Shown here piece by piece: positions 44,423 to 55,619 of a stretch of DNA of 64,000 bases. Numbering within the stretch: position 1 is the stretch's first letter; the number at the start of each line of letters is the position of its first letter. The DNA comes from Pseudomonas mandelii (lineage in GTDB: Bacteria; Pseudomonadota; Gammaproteobacteria; Pseudomonadales; Pseudomonadaceae), in the NCBI RefSeq assembly GCF_900106065.1, contig NZ_LT629796.1:2516001-2580000 (forward strand), read 5' to 3'. A program made the translations under genes and the position numbers. The notes under the pieces were generated by a model. That model did not search any database. It saw nothing but the letters and a program-made list of their open reading frames with translations, and was not told the DNA's origin.

Positions 44423-45931
44423 TTAGCGCACGTTCAGCGTGAAGCTGACCCGCGTCAGCCATTCAGCCTCAAGGGCGAAGTCGGCCTGGGTCAGTTGGTT
44501 TTCGTCCAGCCAGTTTTCAGGGAACAACACATCGAGGCTGTCGCGTTTGGCGTGCAAGACGACCTGCGGCATTTCCTGGGTGCCACGGATGTGATGGAAC
44601 AGGATCGCAAAGCGCAGCAGCACGCACAGACGAATCAGCTTGATCCCGTCCTCGCCGAAATCGGCAAACCGGTCCCGGGGAATGTTGCGTCGGTGACCGC
44701 GCACCAACAACGCGAGCATCAGTTGGTCTTCACGGGAGAACCCGGCCAGGTCCGAGTGCTCGATCAGGTAGGCGCCGTGCTTGTGGTATTGATAATGAGC
44801 GATGTCCAGGCCCACTTCATGGACCTTGGCCGCCCAGCCGAGCAGTTCGCGCCAGACGCCGTCATCCAGTTCCCAATCCTTGGCCACCTGATCGAAGGCA
44901 TGCAGGGCTTTGCGCTCGACCCGCGCCGCTTGTTCCAGATCGACGTGATAACGCTCCATCAACGAGCTGAGCGTGCGCTCACGGACGTCTTCATGGTGAT
45001 GACGGCCCAGCAGGTCATAGAGCACGCCTTCGCGCAGGGCGCCTTCACAGTGGTCCATGCGTTGCAGTTCTAGGGCGTCGAAGATCGCTTCGAGAATCGC
45101 CAGGCCGGCGGGGAAAATCGCGCGGCGGTCAGGCTTGATGCCTTCGAAGTCGATTTTCTCGACATCGCCCAGCTTCATCAGTTTGCGCTTGAGCCAGGCC
45201 AGGCCTTCGGCGTTGACCTCGCCCGTGCCATGACCGCCCGCCTTCAGCGCCAGGCCAATGGCGCGGATGGTGCCCGAGGAGCCGATGGCTTCATCCCAGG
45301 TCAGGCGATGCAGCGCGTGTTCGATGCTCATGATCTCCAGCCGCGCTGCGGTGTACGCCTGGGCGTAGCGGGCCGGGGTGATCTTGCCATCCTTGAAATA
45401 ACGCTGAGTATAACTGACGCAGCCCATCTGCAGGCTTTCGCGCAGCAGCGGTTCGAAGCGCTGGCCGATAATGAATTCGGTACTGCCGCCGCCAATGTCG
45501 GCCACCAGGCGTTTGCCCGGGGTGTCGGCGAGGGTGTGGGACACGCCGAGGTAGATCAGGCGCGCTTCTTCACGGCCGGAGATGACTTCCACCGAGTGGC
45601 CGAGGATTTCTTCGGCGCGGCGGATGAATTCACCGCGGTTGCGGGCTTCACGCAGGGCGTTGGTGCCGACGATCCGCACGGCACCGGGCGGCATACCGTT
45701 GATCAGTTGGGCAAAACGCTTCAGGCAATCGAGCCCGCGCTGCATGGATTCTTCGTTGAGCTGACGCTCTTCGTCGATGCCGGCGGCCAGCTGAACTTTC
45801 TCCCCGAGGCGCTCGAGAATACGGATTTCGCCGTTCTGGGCCTTGGCCACGACCATGTGAAAGCTGTTGGAGCCCAGGTCGATTGCGGCGATCAGGGACA
45901 GATTCTTGGCTTGGGATTGCGGCATGGTCAT
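44423..45931 (-). CDS. ppx: Exopolyphosphatase
   Basis: A 502-residue Ppx/GppA-family phosphatase that removes terminal phosphate from polyphosphate. The ASKHA ATPase-like fold is visible in [16 protein letters not shown] (about 15-30) and [10 protein letters not shown] (about 145-154); the C-terminal part has an HD-like helical region (about 320-500). Two start codons, at 45931 and 45925, are both possible. It converges on ppk1, with an IS in between; the pair makes and degrades polyphosphate. Confidence 0.95.
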   Translation of the reverse strand: MTMPQSQAKNLSLIAAIDLGSNSFHMVVAKAQNGEIRILERLGEKVQLAAGIDEERQLNEESMQRGLDCLKRFAQLINGMPPGAVRIVGTNALREARNRGEFIRRAEEILGHSVEVISGREEARLIYLGVSHTLADTPGKRLVADIGGGSTEFIIGQRFEPLLRESLQMGCVSYTQRYFKDGKITPARYAQAYTAARLEIMSIEHALHRLTWDEAIGSSGTIRAIGLALKAGGHGTGEVNAEGLAWLKRKLMKLGDVEKIDFEGIKPDRRAIFPAGLAILEAIFDALELQRMDHCEGALREGVLYDLLGRHHHEDVRERTLSSLMERYHVDLEQAARVERKALHAFDQVAKDWELDDGVWRELLGWAAKVHEVGLDIAHYQYHKHGAYLIEHSDLAGFSREDQLMLALLVRGHRRNIPRDRFADFGEDGIKLIRLCVLLRFAILFHHIRGTQEMPQVVLHAKRDSLDVLFPENWLDENQLTQADFALEAEWLTRVSFTLNVR

Positions 45932-46032
45932 GGGGTCTCGGTCGATAACCTCGACATCCTGCCACGATCAAACGCTGCCGCCAACGCGCAGCGTTCAAAG
46001 CCTTGATCCAGAGCACGGACGGCATGAGTTCC

Positions 46033-46162
46033 TGTGGCGAGGGAGCTTGCTCCCGCTCGACTGCGCAGCAGTCGCAAAACCTGCACATGCGATCCAGTGA
46101 AAACGAGGTGATAATTTTTAGGGCCGCTGCGCAGCCCAGCGGGAGCAAGCTCCCTCGCCACA
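46033..46162. repeat. Paired REP palindromes, GAGGGAGCTTGCTCCC class
   Basis: TGTGGCGAGGGAGCTTGCTC and its inverted partner ending AAGCTCCCTCGCCACA around a 90-base spacer containing another short palindrome (GACTGCGCAGCAGTC). Confidence 0.85.
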
Positions 46163-46168
46163 AAAGGG

Positions 46169-46906
46169 TTAGCCTGCTGCTTCAACTGTGCCGATGAAGT
46201 TCGCCAGCTCCGCCGTCTGCGGGTTCGCAAACAGAATCTTCGGATCCCCCACCTCATGCACCTTGCCCTGATGCATGAACACCAACTTATCCCCAACCTC
46301 CCGGGCAAAGCGCATTTCATGGGTGACCATGATCAGTGTCATGCCTTCCTTGGCCAGTTGCCGCACCACGCTCAGCACTTCATTGACCAATTCCGGGTCC
46401 AGCGCTGACGTGATTTCGTCGCACAGCAAGACTTTGGGAGACATTGCCAACGCCCGGGCAATCGCTACGCGCTGCTGCTGCCCGCCCGACAGCCGGTCCG
46501 GGAAGGCATCAAACTTCTCGCCCAGCCCGACCCGCTCCAGCATCTCCCGCGCCAGCTCGACCGCTTTGGCCTTCGGCACTTTCTGCACCACTTGCGGCGC
46601 GAGCATCACGTTCTCGCCCACGGTCAGGTGCGGGAACAGGTTGAACTGCTGGAACACCATCCCGACTTTCTGCCGCAAGGTGCGCAAATCGGCGCGAGCG
46701 GCATCGAGGTATTCGCCGTCGACCTCAATTACGCCGTCGTTGATCGACTCCAGGCCGTTGAGGGTGCGCAGCAAGGTGGATTTGCCCGAGCCGCTGCGGC
46801 CGATGATCGCCACCACCTGGCCCTCCTCGACGCTCAGGTCGATGCCTTTGAGCACATGGTGGTCGCCGTAATATTTATGCAGGGCGGAAATTCTAAGCAG
46901 AGGCAT
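46169..46906 (-). CDS. Polar amino acid ABC transporter, ATP-binding protein
   Basis: A 245-residue ATPase of the PAAT family (HisP/GlnQ-like). Walker A is GRSGSGKST (36-44), signature LSGGQQQRVAIARAL and Walker B VLLCDEITSALDP follow. The ATG at 46906 has AAGGAGA. Its start overlaps the upstream permease stop by 14 bases. Order is binding protein, two permeases, ATPase, all on the minus strand. Confidence 0.93.
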   Translation of the reverse strand: MPLLRISALHKYYGDHHVLKGIDLSVEEGQVVAIIGRSGSGKSTLLRTLNGLESINDGVIEVDGEYLDAARADLRTLRQKVGMVFQQFNLFPHLTVGENVMLAPQVVQKVPKAKAVELAREMLERVGLGEKFDAFPDRLSGGQQQRVAIARALAMSPKVLLCDEITSALDPELVNEVLSVVRQLAKEGMTLIMVTHEMRFAREVGDKLVFMHQGKVHEVGDPKILFANPQTAELANFIGTVEAAG

Positions 46907-47543
46907 GCAGTCTCCTTTCCAGGTAGCGCGCACTGAGGGACAAGGGGTAGCAAAGCAGGAAGTAGCCGAGGGCGACGAGGCCATAGACCATGAAGGGTTC
47001 GAATGTCGCGTTGGCGAGCATGCCGCCGGTCTTGGTCAGTTCGGTGAAACCGATGATCGAGGTCACGGCGGTGCCTTTGACCACTTGCACCGAGAAGCCC
47101 ACGGTGGGTGCCACGGCGATCCGCAGCGCTTGCGGCAGAATCACGTAGCGCAGTTGCTCCAGCGGGTTGAGCGCCAGGCTTGACGAGGCTTCCCACTGAC
47201 CATTGGGAATCGAATCGACGCAGCCGCGCCAGATCTCCGCCAGATAGGCGCTGGTAAACAGCGTCAGGGCGAGCGCCGCCGCCATCCACGGCGAAATCTC
47301 CACACCGGCCAGCGCCACGCCGAAAAACACCAGAAACAGCTGCATCAACAGCGGCGTACCCTGGAACAGCTCGATGTAAGTGCGGGCAATGTTACGCGGC
47401 AGAGGCTTTTTCGAGATGCGCATGACCATGATCAGCAAGCCGATCAGCCCGCCGCCGATAAACGCCACCAGCGATAACGCCAGGGTCCACTGCAGGCCGG
47501 TGAGCAGGTTGCGCACGATGTCCCAGAAGGTGAAATCGCTCAT
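46893..47543 (-). CDS. Amino acid ABC transporter, permease 2
   Basis: A 216-residue HisM/GlnP-type permease, five membrane helices, with the ATPase-contact EAA motif EASSSLALNPLEQLRYVILPQALR (about 137-160). The ATG at 47543 has GAGGAG and overlaps the first permease stop by 4 bases. It forms a heterodimer with permease 1. Confidence 0.92.
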   Translation of the reverse strand: MSDFTFWDIVRNLLTGLQWTLALSLVAFIGGGLIGLLIMVMRISKKPLPRNIARTYIELFQGTPLLMQLFLVFFGVALAGVEISPWMAAALALTLFTSAYLAEIWRGCVDSIPNGQWEASSSLALNPLEQLRYVILPQALRIAVAPTVGFSVQVVKGTAVTSIIGFTELTKTGGMLANATFEPFMVYGLVALGYFLLCYPLSLSARYLERRLHASA

Positions 47544-48208
47544 TGGCTGCTCCTCGAGATATAGCGGCGGCCGATCCAGTTCAGCAGTTGGCGGATCAGC
47601 AGCGCCATGCACAGGTACAGCAGCGTGGTCAGGGCATAGGTTTCAAAGGCGCGGAAGTTGCGCGACTGAATGAAGTTGGCGGCAAAGCTCAGTTCTTCGG
47701 TGGCGATTTGCGAACAGACCGCCGAGCCGAGCATGACGATGATGATCTGGCTGCTCAGGGCCGGCCAGACCTTGCCCAGCGCTGGCAGCAGCACCACGTG
47801 GCGGAACGCTTCGAATCGACTCATCGCCAAGGCCGCTGCGGCTTCCAGCTGTCCTCGGGGGATCGCCTGGATACCGGCGCGGATGATTTCGGTCGAGTAG
47901 GCACCGAGGTTGATCACCATCGCCAGCACCGCCGCCTGCCATTCGGAAATCTGTACTCCCAGCGACGGCAAGCCGAAGAAAATGAAAAACAGCTGCACCA
48001 GAAACGGCGTATTGCGGATCAACTCGACGTAGACCCCGAAGATCGCCGAGAACGGGCGAATGTTCCACGCCCGCACCAGCGCCCCGACGATGCCCAACCC
48101 CACACCCAGCACTGCGCCGATGGCCGTCAGTTCAAGGGTGAACAAGGCGCCGCGCAGTAGCAGATCGGTGTTTTGCACCACCGGCAGAAAGTCGAACTGA
48201 TAGGCCAT
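47540..48208 (-). CDS. Amino acid ABC transporter, permease 1
   Basis: A 222-residue HisQ/GlnP-type permease with the EAA motif LEAAAALAMSRFEAFRHVVLPALG-like stretch (about 120-144). Five membrane helices are predicted. It is 21 bases downstream of the binding-protein gene. Confidence 0.92.
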   Translation of the reverse strand: MAYQFDFLPVVQNTDLLLRGALFTLELTAIGAVLGVGLGIVGALVRAWNIRPFSAIFGVYVELIRNTPFLVQLFFIFFGLPSLGVQISEWQAAVLAMVINLGAYSTEIIRAGIQAIPRGQLEAAAALAMSRFEAFRHVVLLPALGKVWPALSSQIIIVMLGSAVCSQIATEELSFAANFIQSRNFRAFETYALTTLLYLCMALLIRQLLNWIGRRYISRSSQ

Positions 48209-48229
48209 ATCAAATCTCCCGAGCGACGA

Positions 48230-49015
48230 TCAGAGGTCGGCCGGCAATGGCTCTTTCAGCCAGGTCTGGGAGTTTTTCTCCAGTGCGCCGTCGGTTTTGG
48301 CGGTGGCGAGGATCTGATTGACCTTGCCCAACAGCGCCGGCTCGTTCTTGTTCACGCCGACATAGACCGGCGAGTCCTTGAGCTTCACTTTCAACGCTGG
48401 AATGCGTTTAGGGTTCTTCTCGCTGATCGCGACCATCACCACGTTGCCGCTGGCGATGAGGTCGACTTGCCCGGCGATGTAGGCGGCAATGGTCGAGTTG
48501 TTGTCTTCGAAGCGTTTGATGGTCACACCTTCGGGAGCGACTTTGGTCAGCTCGATGTCTTCGATGGCGCCCCGGGTGACGCTGACGGTTTTACCCTTGA
48601 GGTCGTCCAGGCCTTTGATGTCGGCATCTGGCGGACCGAACACGGCGAGGTAGAACGGCGCATAGGCGCTGGAGAAGTCGATGACTTTCTCGCGCTCGGG
48701 GTTCTTGCCCAGGCTGGAGATCACCAGGTCGACCTTGCCGGTGGTCAGGAATGGAATGCGGTTGGTGCTGTTGACCGGGGTCAGTTCAAGTTTGACCTTG
48801 AGTTGCTCGGCCAGCAGTTTGGCGGTGTCGATGTCGAGGCCTCGGGGTTTCATGTCCGGGCCGACCGAGCCGAACGGCGGAAAGTCCTGAGGCACGGCGA
48901 CCTTGAGGACGCCGCGTTTGACTACATCCTCCAGGCCGTCGGCGTGAGCGGGTGCCTGGCACAACATCAGGCTGGCAAACAGGGCAGTGAGAAGGGCGCT
49001 GTAACGCAGGGTCAT
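48230..49015 (-). CDS. Amino acid ABC transporter, periplasmic binding protein
   Basis: A 261-residue SBP_bac_3 family protein with signal peptide MTLRYSALLTALFASLMLCQAPAHA. The family's RGVLKVAVPQDFPPFG (about 34-49) and GLDIDTAKLLAEQL motifs, and the ligand arginine region around KVDLVISSLGKNPEREK, are present. Ligand cannot be named from sequence alone. The ATG at 49015 starts the signal peptide. It is the first gene of the transporter operon and is divergent from the GntR/FCD regulator. Confidence 0.92.
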   Translation of the reverse strand: MTLRYSALLTALFASLMLCQAPAHADGLEDVVKRGVLKVAVPQDFPPFGSVGPDMKPRGLDIDTAKLLAEQLKVKLELTPVNSTNRIPFLTTGKVDLVISSLGKNPEREKVIDFSSAYAPFYLAVFGPPDADIKGLDDLKGKTVSVTRGAIEDIELTKVAPEGVTIKRFEDNNSTIAAYIAGQVDLIASGNVVMVAISEKNPKRIPALKVKLKDSPVYVGVNKNEPALLGKVNQILATAKTDGALEKNSQTWLKEPLPADL

Positions 49016-49129
49016 GGCGAATCTCCGAATCGACGAGGAATGAATTCTGCGGATCGACAGAGCACGGGCCATGCCAAGAAGCGGATTTGGGGGCCGCAGG
49101 CCACGGTTTTACTGGATTCTTTCGGTCTT

Positions 49130-49144
49130 ACTGGTCTGAACAGT
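49130..49144. promoter_or_regulatory. Candidate GntR/FCD operator
   Basis: ACTGGTC-T-GAACAGT is an inverted repeat with one mismatch, close in form to FadR-type operators (TGGT-N-ACCA). It lies in the 257-base divergent region between the binding-protein gene and the regulator gene. Confidence 0.5.
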
Positions 49145-49272
49145 GAATGGGCGTTTCGCACCCTCATGGCGCATCCGTGAAACGTGCCGAACCCCCATGG
49201 GGCACGACTTGCCGAGGGCTGCGAATAGCTTTACAACTAGCCGCTCATTGTCCTGGTTCGTCTGAAAAAACC

Positions 49273-49980
49273 ATGAATTCGATTTCCAGAGCCGTACCTG
49301 AAGTGGCGCTGCAAGCCATCCGTAAACTGATCACCGAACAGGGTTTCGCGCCGGGCGATGCCTTGCCTTCGCAGCGAGATCTGGCGGTGCAATTGGGGGT
49401 GAGTCGGGCGTCCCTGCGTGAGGCGCTGTCGTCGTTGAGTGCGTTGGGCGTGATCAGCATCCAGCCGGGCAAGGGCGTATTCGTGCAGTCGCCGGTGGAT
49501 TTGCCGCGCGGCGATGCGGCACTGAGCTGGCCCTTCGCAGCCCAGGCATCGCCGTTGGATATTTTCCAGTTGCGTTATGCCCTGGAAGGTTTTGCCGCCG
49601 GTTTGGCCGCGGTGACCCTGAGCACCCACGAGCTCGATACGCTGGAAGACAACGTGGCCGCCATGCGCAACGAATTGAAGGCAGGCGACTTCGAGGCGGC
49701 GGCACGACTGGATTTCGATTTTCACCGACGCATCCTGCTGGCCAGCGGTAATCAGGCAATGCTGAGCATCCTCACGGCCAGCGCCGACATCTTTTTGGAG
49801 AGCCAGAAGCTACCGTTCATCCGGGCCGAACGCGCCATGGAAACCTGGCAGGAACACCGCAAAATCCTCCGTGCGCTAGCCCGGCGTTCGTCCGGCGCGG
49901 CGCAGAAAGCCATGCAGGAACATGTACGCAATGCAGCCCTGCGTACCGGAATTGCCTTCGTCGCTCCCGCCACCCCGTGA
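49273..49980 (+). CDS. GntR-family regulator with FCD domain
   Basis: A 235-residue regulator. The N-terminal winged helix (about 5-75) has SQRDLAVQLGVSRASLREALSSLSALGVI, and the FCD effector domain (about 95-220) is all-helical with conserved DFDFHRRILLASGN (metal/ligand histidine). I take the ATG at 49273; a longer frame upstream runs into the divergent control region. It probably represses or activates the adjacent amino-acid transporter in response to its ligand. Confidence 0.88.
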   Translation: MNSISRAVPEVALQAIRKLITEQGFAPGDALPSQRDLAVQLGVSRASLREALSSLSALGVISIQPGKGVFVQSPVDLPRGDAALSWPFAAQASPLDIFQLRYALEGFAAGLAAVTLSTHELDTLEDNVAAMRNELKAGDFEAAARLDFDFHRRILLASGNQAMLSILTASADIFLESQKLPFIRAERAMETWQEHRKILRALARRSSGAAQKAMQEHVRNAALRTGIAFVAPATP

Positions 49981-50100
49981 CTTGAGCTATACCCAAAGTC
50001 ATGCGCCACCATAGCGAGACTCAATCAACTGCACCTTCCTGAACGAGGGAAGGGCGGCTATGATGGGCCACGTTTTTTTGCTTACAACCTGGAGACTTCC

Positions 50101-50430
50101 ATGAGCAGCGATCTTATCAAACACGTCACCGACGCTAGCTTCGACGTCGACGTCCTCAAGGCCGAAGGCGCTGTACTGGTCGACTACTGGGCTGAATGGT
50201 GCGGCCCTTGCAAAATGATCGCTCCTGTCCTGGACGAAATTGCTGAAACCTACAAAGGCAAACTGACCGTTGCCAAGCTGAACATCGACGAGAACCAGGA
50301 AACCCCGGCCAAGCATGGCGTGCGTGGTATCCCGACTCTGATGCTGTTCAAGAACGGCAACGTTGAAGCGACCAAGGTCGGCGCACTGTCGAAGTCGCAA
50401 CTGGCGGCCTTCCTCGACGCCAACATTTAA
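50101..50430 (+). CDS. trxA: Thioredoxin
   Basis: A 109-residue thioredoxin with active site [10 protein letters not shown] (Cys34 and Cys37) and the cis-proline [11 protein letters not shown]. It reduces ribonucleotide reductase and other substrates. GGAG lies before the ATG. It is followed by a strong terminator and then rho, the common trxA-rho order. Confidence 0.97.
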   Translation: MSSDLIKHVTDASFDVDVLKAEGAVLVDYWAEWCGPCKMIAPVLDEIAETYKGKLTVAKLNIDENQETPAKHGVRGIPTLMLFKNGNVEATKVGALSKSQLAAFLDANI

Positions 50431-50451
50431 GCGTTGTTATAAAGCGTCAGG

Positions 50452-50480
50452 AAAAGGCCCCGCATATTGCGGGGCCTTTT
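50452..50480 (+). terminator. Intrinsic terminator of trxA
   Basis: AAAAGGCCCCGC, 5-base loop, GCGGGGCCTTTT: a perfect 12-base-pair stem. Confidence 0.95.
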
Positions 50481-50488
50481 CGTTATTG

Positions 50489-50678
50489 AGGGCTAGACGC
50501 TCCGAAACTCAGGTGGTACATTCGGCCCCGCACTGGTTTCTCCATTGCCCCCTGCTAGCCGTCGCCGACGCACTCCTTTTCGAATAAGTACGCGATCCTG
50601 TCGCCTTCTCTGCGGCGCGGCCTCATTAAGCCAAAAGCTTAATTTCCCCCCCTCCATAAATGATTACGTCATTCCTAT
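50489..50678 (+). promoter_or_regulatory. rho leader (Pseudomon-Rho type RNA)
   Basis: A conserved structured RNA named Pseudomon-Rho has been described in this position in pseudomonads. Here GGCTAG (50491-50496) and CTAGCC (about 50555-50560) could close a long stem, and AGCTT/AAGCT-type pairs and a pyrimidine-rich stretch (about 50641-50655) precede the rho start. It probably mediates autoregulation of rho; I did not verify the consensus. Confidence 0.55.
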
Positions 50679-51938
<1,260 letters not shown>

Positions 51939-51959
51939 GGCGGTTTTTACATCCGCTTA

Positions 51960-51989
51960 AAATGGCGTCCTTCGGGGCGCCATTTTTTT
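51960..51989 (+). terminator. Intrinsic terminator of rho
   Basis: AAATGGCGTCC, TTCG tetraloop, GGGGCGCCATTT with one G-T pair, then a T-run. Confidence 0.93.
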
Positions 51990-52082
51990 TGCCAGAAAAA
52001 TGGGAGGTTTGTGATTAACTCCGGTCAGTTAGAAAACAAAAAAACGATCGTAAAAACAATCAACTGACTGGCCTTACTGTTT

Positions 52083-54083
52083 ATGAGCACGCTTGCTTAT
52101 CGAAGGGATATCGACGGTTTACGCGCAATCGCCGTGATTGCCGTGGTGCTGTTCCATTTTGGCGTTCCAGGGTTTACCGGCGGGTTCGTCGGCGTGGACA
52201 TCTTCTTTGTGATTTCCGGCTACCTGATCACCTCGATCATCTGGAACCAGCGTCAGGTCGGGCGTTTCAGCTTTGTCGACTTCTGGGCCCGCCGTGCCCG
52301 GCGAATCCTCCCCGCGCTGTTTGCCATGATCATTGCCGTGCTGGCGGTGGGCTGGTTTCTGTTAGCGCCTAAGGACTATGAAGAACTGGGGCGCTCTGTG
52401 CGTTACCAGGTGATGTTTGTCTCCAACATCCTGTTCATGCGTCAGGACGGCTACTTTGACGTTGCTTCCGACCTCAAGCCGTTGCTGCATACCTGGTCGC
52501 TGGCGGTTGAAGAGCAGTTCTATATCGTTTTCCCGCTGTTGCTGACGCTGTTGTCGAGTCGCCTGAAAGCCTGGCGTCTGGCGCTGTTCGCCGTATTGCT
52601 GGTGTCTTTCGGGCTCAGTGTGTGGGCCGTTGCGCATCACCCTGAGAAAGCGTTTTTCCTGTTGCCGATGCGCGCCTGGGAGTTGTTGGCCGGCGCCATG
52701 CTGGCCGTGGCGCCCAGAAGCCAATGGCGCCTGACCACCGCCGGGGCTCAAGTGGTCAGCCTGGCTGGGTTCGGGTTGATTCTGCTGGCGATAGTGGGTT
52801 ACGACAAAAGCACGCCATTTCCCGGTGTCGCGGCGTTGTTGCCGACCTTGGGCGTGGTTGCACTGATCTGGGCCAACGGACACCGGCAGACCCTGGTGGG
52901 TGGGCTGCTGGCCAGTCGCGTACTGGTCGGCGTCGGGCTGATTTCCTATTCCTGGTACCTGTGGCATTGGCCGGTGTTTGTCTTCGCCAGTTACGCCAGT
53001 GTCGAGGAGCCCGGCCCGTTTGATATTGCCGGCTTGATTCTGCTCACCCTGGTGCTGGGCTACTTGTCGTGGAAATTTGTCGAGACGCCGTTCCGTGAAC
53101 GACGGCTGCTGGCGGGGCGTCGGCAGATGCTGCTGGCGGCGGGCGTCGGTGTACTGGTGCTGGGGCTGGCCGGGCAAACGTTGCGCTGGACCCATGGCTT
53201 GCCTTCGCGCCTGTCCGATCAAGCGTTGCAGTACGCCAAGGCGAAGGAATGGCGACCGGAACTGATGCGCTGCCTGGCCGACGACAAAACCCCTGACGAC
53301 AAGCTCTTCTGTCACTACGGGGCGCCGGCGTTGTCGTCACGGCTGCTGGTCTGGGGCGACAGTCACGCCACCGCGCTGATTCCGGTATTCGATGAGGGGG
53401 CGCAGAAGCATGGCGTCAGCGTGATTCTCGCCAGTTCAACGGGCTGCCTCCCGGTGGAAGGGCTTGAGCACGATCAACGGTGCGCCCGTTTCAATCGCCG
53501 GGTCGAGCAGGAGTTGAAGCCGCAGTCGGTGGGCGATGTGGTGCTTGTCGCGCGCTGGAGCCTGTATCTCTATGGTGATGCGAAAGGCGATCTCGGGCAT
53601 GCACTGAAAGATGCCCATGGTCGTTATGAAAGGGCCAATGCCGAGCAGCAACTGGCGGAAGGGTTACAGGCGACCATCCGGCAATTGCGCAATGGCGGGC
53701 ATCGCGTCTGGCTGATCAAGGAAGCGCCGTTGCAACCCTTCAGCCCGCCTTACCGCCTCAGCCGCCTGGCCATGCTGCATCGTCCGACCGATGACGTCGG
53801 ATTAGCAGTGGCTGAGCACTTCAAGCGCCAGGCGTTCATCAGCCAACTGTTCGCGCAGATAGCGGCGGAGAACCCCGGCGTGACCGTGGTTGATCCGGCG
53901 CCATTGCTGTGCGATCACGCGGGCCTGTGCCGCGCCGAACTCGACGGTCATTCGCTGTATACCGACGACAATCACCTGTCGGAAGTCGGTGCGCGCTTTA
54001 TCGCGCCGGTGCTTGAGCCGCTGTTCAAGCGCTTGCAAGCCCGCACGACACTGGGCAATGGCAACGCAAATGCGGCCAAGTAA
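52083..54083 (+). CDS. Membrane acyltransferase with C-terminal SGNH domain (OafA type)
   Basis: A 666-residue protein. Residues about 1-340 form the Acyltransferase_3 membrane domain (RDIDGLRAIAVIAVVLFH at the start, conserved SLAVEEQFYIVFP about 139-151). The C-terminal part (about 415-650) is an SGNH hydrolase-like domain with GDSH at 425-428 (Ser427) and DNH at 629-631. Such proteins O-acetylate cell-surface polysaccharides such as O-antigen or exopolysaccharide. No ribosome site is obvious before the ATG. The acceptor is unknown. Confidence 0.9.
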   Translation: MSTLAYRRDIDGLRAIAVIAVVLFHFGVPGFTGGFVGVDIFFVISGYLITSIIWNQRQVGRFSFVDFWARRARRILPALFAMIIAVLAVGWFLLAPKDYEELGRSVRYQVMFVSNILFMRQDGYFDVASDLKPLLHTWSLAVEEQFYIVFPLLLTLLSSRLKAWRLALFAVLLVSFGLSVWAVAHHPEKAFFLLPMRAWELLAGAMLAVAPRSQWRLTTAGAQVVSLAGFGLILLAIVGYDKSTPFPGVAALLPTLGVVALIWANGHRQTLVGGLLASRVLVGVGLISYSWYLWHWPVFVFASYASVEEPGPFDIAGLILLTLVLGYLSWKFVETPFRERRLLAGRRQMLLAAGVGVLVLGLAGQTLRWTHGLPSRLSDQALQYAKAKEWRPELMRCLADDKTPDDKLFCHYGAPALSSRLLVWGDSHATALIPVFDEGAQKHGVSVILASSTGCLPVEGLEHDQRCARFNRRVEQELKPQSVGDVVLVARWSLYLYGDAKGDLGHALKDAHGRYERANAEQQLAEGLQATIRQLRNGGHRVWLIKEAPLQPFSPPYRLSRLAMLHRPTDDVGLAVAEHFKRQAFISQLFAQIAAENPGVTVVDPAPLLCDHAGLCRAELDGHSLYTDDNHLSEVGARFIAPVLEPLFKRLQARTTLGNGNANAAK

Positions 54084-54152
54084 GCAGCGATAAGCTGCCA
54101 GCGGGCGGCAGAGCAGGTAGGATGTACGCCTATTTTAGGGGTGCCATCGTCA

Positions 54153-55619
54153 ATGAAATTCAAGGATCTTCGGGATTTCGTGCAGCAGCTTGAGCAGCGC
54201 GGAGAGTTGAAACGCATCCAGATCCCCGTCTCTCCAGTGCTGGAGATGACAGAAGTCTGTGATCGCACGCTTCGGGCAAAAGGCCCGGCGCTGCTGTTCG
54301 AAAACCCGACCGGCTACGACATTCCGGTGCTCGGCAACCTGTTCGGCACCCCCGAGCGGGTGGCGATGGGCATGGGCGCCGAGGCGGTCAGCGAGCTGCG
54401 CGAGATCGGCAAGCTGCTGGCCTTCCTCAAAGAGCCCGAGCCGCCGAAGGGCTTGAAAGACGCCTGGTCCAAGCTGCCGATCTTCCGCAAGATCATTGCG
54501 ATGGCGCCGAAAGTCGTGAAAGACGCGGTGTGCCAGGAAGTGGTCATCGAAGGCGACGACGTCGATCTGGCGATGCTGCCGGTGCAGACCTGCTGGCCCG
54601 GCGACGTCGGCCCGCTGATCACCTGGGGCCTGACCGTCACCAAAGGTCCGAACAAAGACCGCCAGAACCTCGGTATCTACCGTCAGCAAGTGATTGGCCG
54701 CAACAAGGTCATCATGCGCTGGCTGAGCCACCGGGGCGGCGCGCTGGATTACCGTGAGTGGTGCGAAAAGCATCCCGGCCAGCCGTTCCCGGTCTCCGTG
54801 GCCCTGGGCGCTGACCCGGCGACCATCCTTGGCGCCGTGACGCCGGTACCGGACAGCCTCTCCGAATACGCCTTCGCCGGTCTGCTGCGCGGCAACCGCA
54901 CCGAACTGGTGAAGTGCCGCGGCAACGACCTGCAAGTGCCGGCCACCGCCGAGATCATCCTTGAAGGCGTGATCCATCCGGGCGAGATGGCCGACGAAGG
55001 CCCTTACGGCGACCACACTGGCTACTACAACGAAGTCGACAGCTTTCCGGTGTTCACCGTCGAGCGCATTACCCATCGGATCAAACCGATCTACCACAGC
55101 ACCTACACCGGCCGTCCGCCGGATGAACCGGCGATTCTCGGCGTGGCGCTGAACGAAGTGTTCGTGCCGATCCTGCAGAAGCAGTTCCCGGAAATCACCG
55201 ACTTCTACTTGCCGCCGGAAGGTTGCTCGTACCGCATGGCCATCGTGACCATGAAGAAGTCGTATCCGGGCCACGCCAAGCGGGTAATGCTCGGTGTCTG
55301 GTCGTTTTTGCGACAGTTCATGTACACCAAGTTCGTTATCGTCACAGACGACGATATCAATGCGCGAGACTGGAACGACGTGATCTGGGCCATCACCACG
55401 CGCATGGACCCCAAGCGCGACACGGTGATGATCGACAACACGCCGATCGACTACCTCGACTTCGCCTCGCCGGTCTCCGGCCTTGGTTCGAAGATGGGGC
55501 TCGATGCCACGCATAAATGGCCGGGCGAAACCACTCGCGAGTGGGGCCGGGTGATCGTCAAGGACGACGCCGTGACCCAACGGATCGATGCCATCTGGAA
55601 TCAGTTAGGAATAGATTGA
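54153..55619 (+). CDS. ubiD: 4-hydroxy-3-polyprenylbenzoate decarboxylase UbiD
   Basis: A 488-residue decarboxylase of ubiquinone synthesis that needs the prenylated flavin made by UbiX. The family motifs [22 protein letters not shown] at the start, and the E-R-E region around [18 protein letters not shown] and the metal/phosphate site, are present. I use the ATG at 54153; a GTG 12 bases earlier is also in frame. Its stop overlaps the next start (TGATG). Confidence 0.95.
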   Translation: MKFKDLRDFVQQLEQRGELKRIQIPVSPVLEMTEVCDRTLRAKGPALLFENPTGYDIPVLGNLFGTPERVAMGMGAEAVSELREIGKLLAFLKEPEPPKGLKDAWSKLPIFRKIIAMAPKVVKDAVCQEVVIEGDDVDLAMLPVQTCWPGDVGPLITWGLTVTKGPNKDRQNLGIYRQQVIGRNKVIMRWLSHRGGALDYREWCEKHPGQPFPVSVALGADPATILGAVTPVPDSLSEYAFAGLLRGNRTELVKCRGNDLQVPATAEIILEGVIHPGEMADEGPYGDHTGYYNEVDSFPVFTVERITHRIKPIYHSTYTGRPPDEPAILGVALNEVFVPILQKQFPEITDFYLPPEGCSYRMAIVTMKKSYPGHAKRVMLGVWSFLRQFMYTKFVIVTDDDINARDWNDVIWAITTRMDPKRDTVMIDNTPIDYLDFASPVSGLGSKMGLDATHKWPGETTREWGRVIVKDDAVTQRIDAIWNQLGID

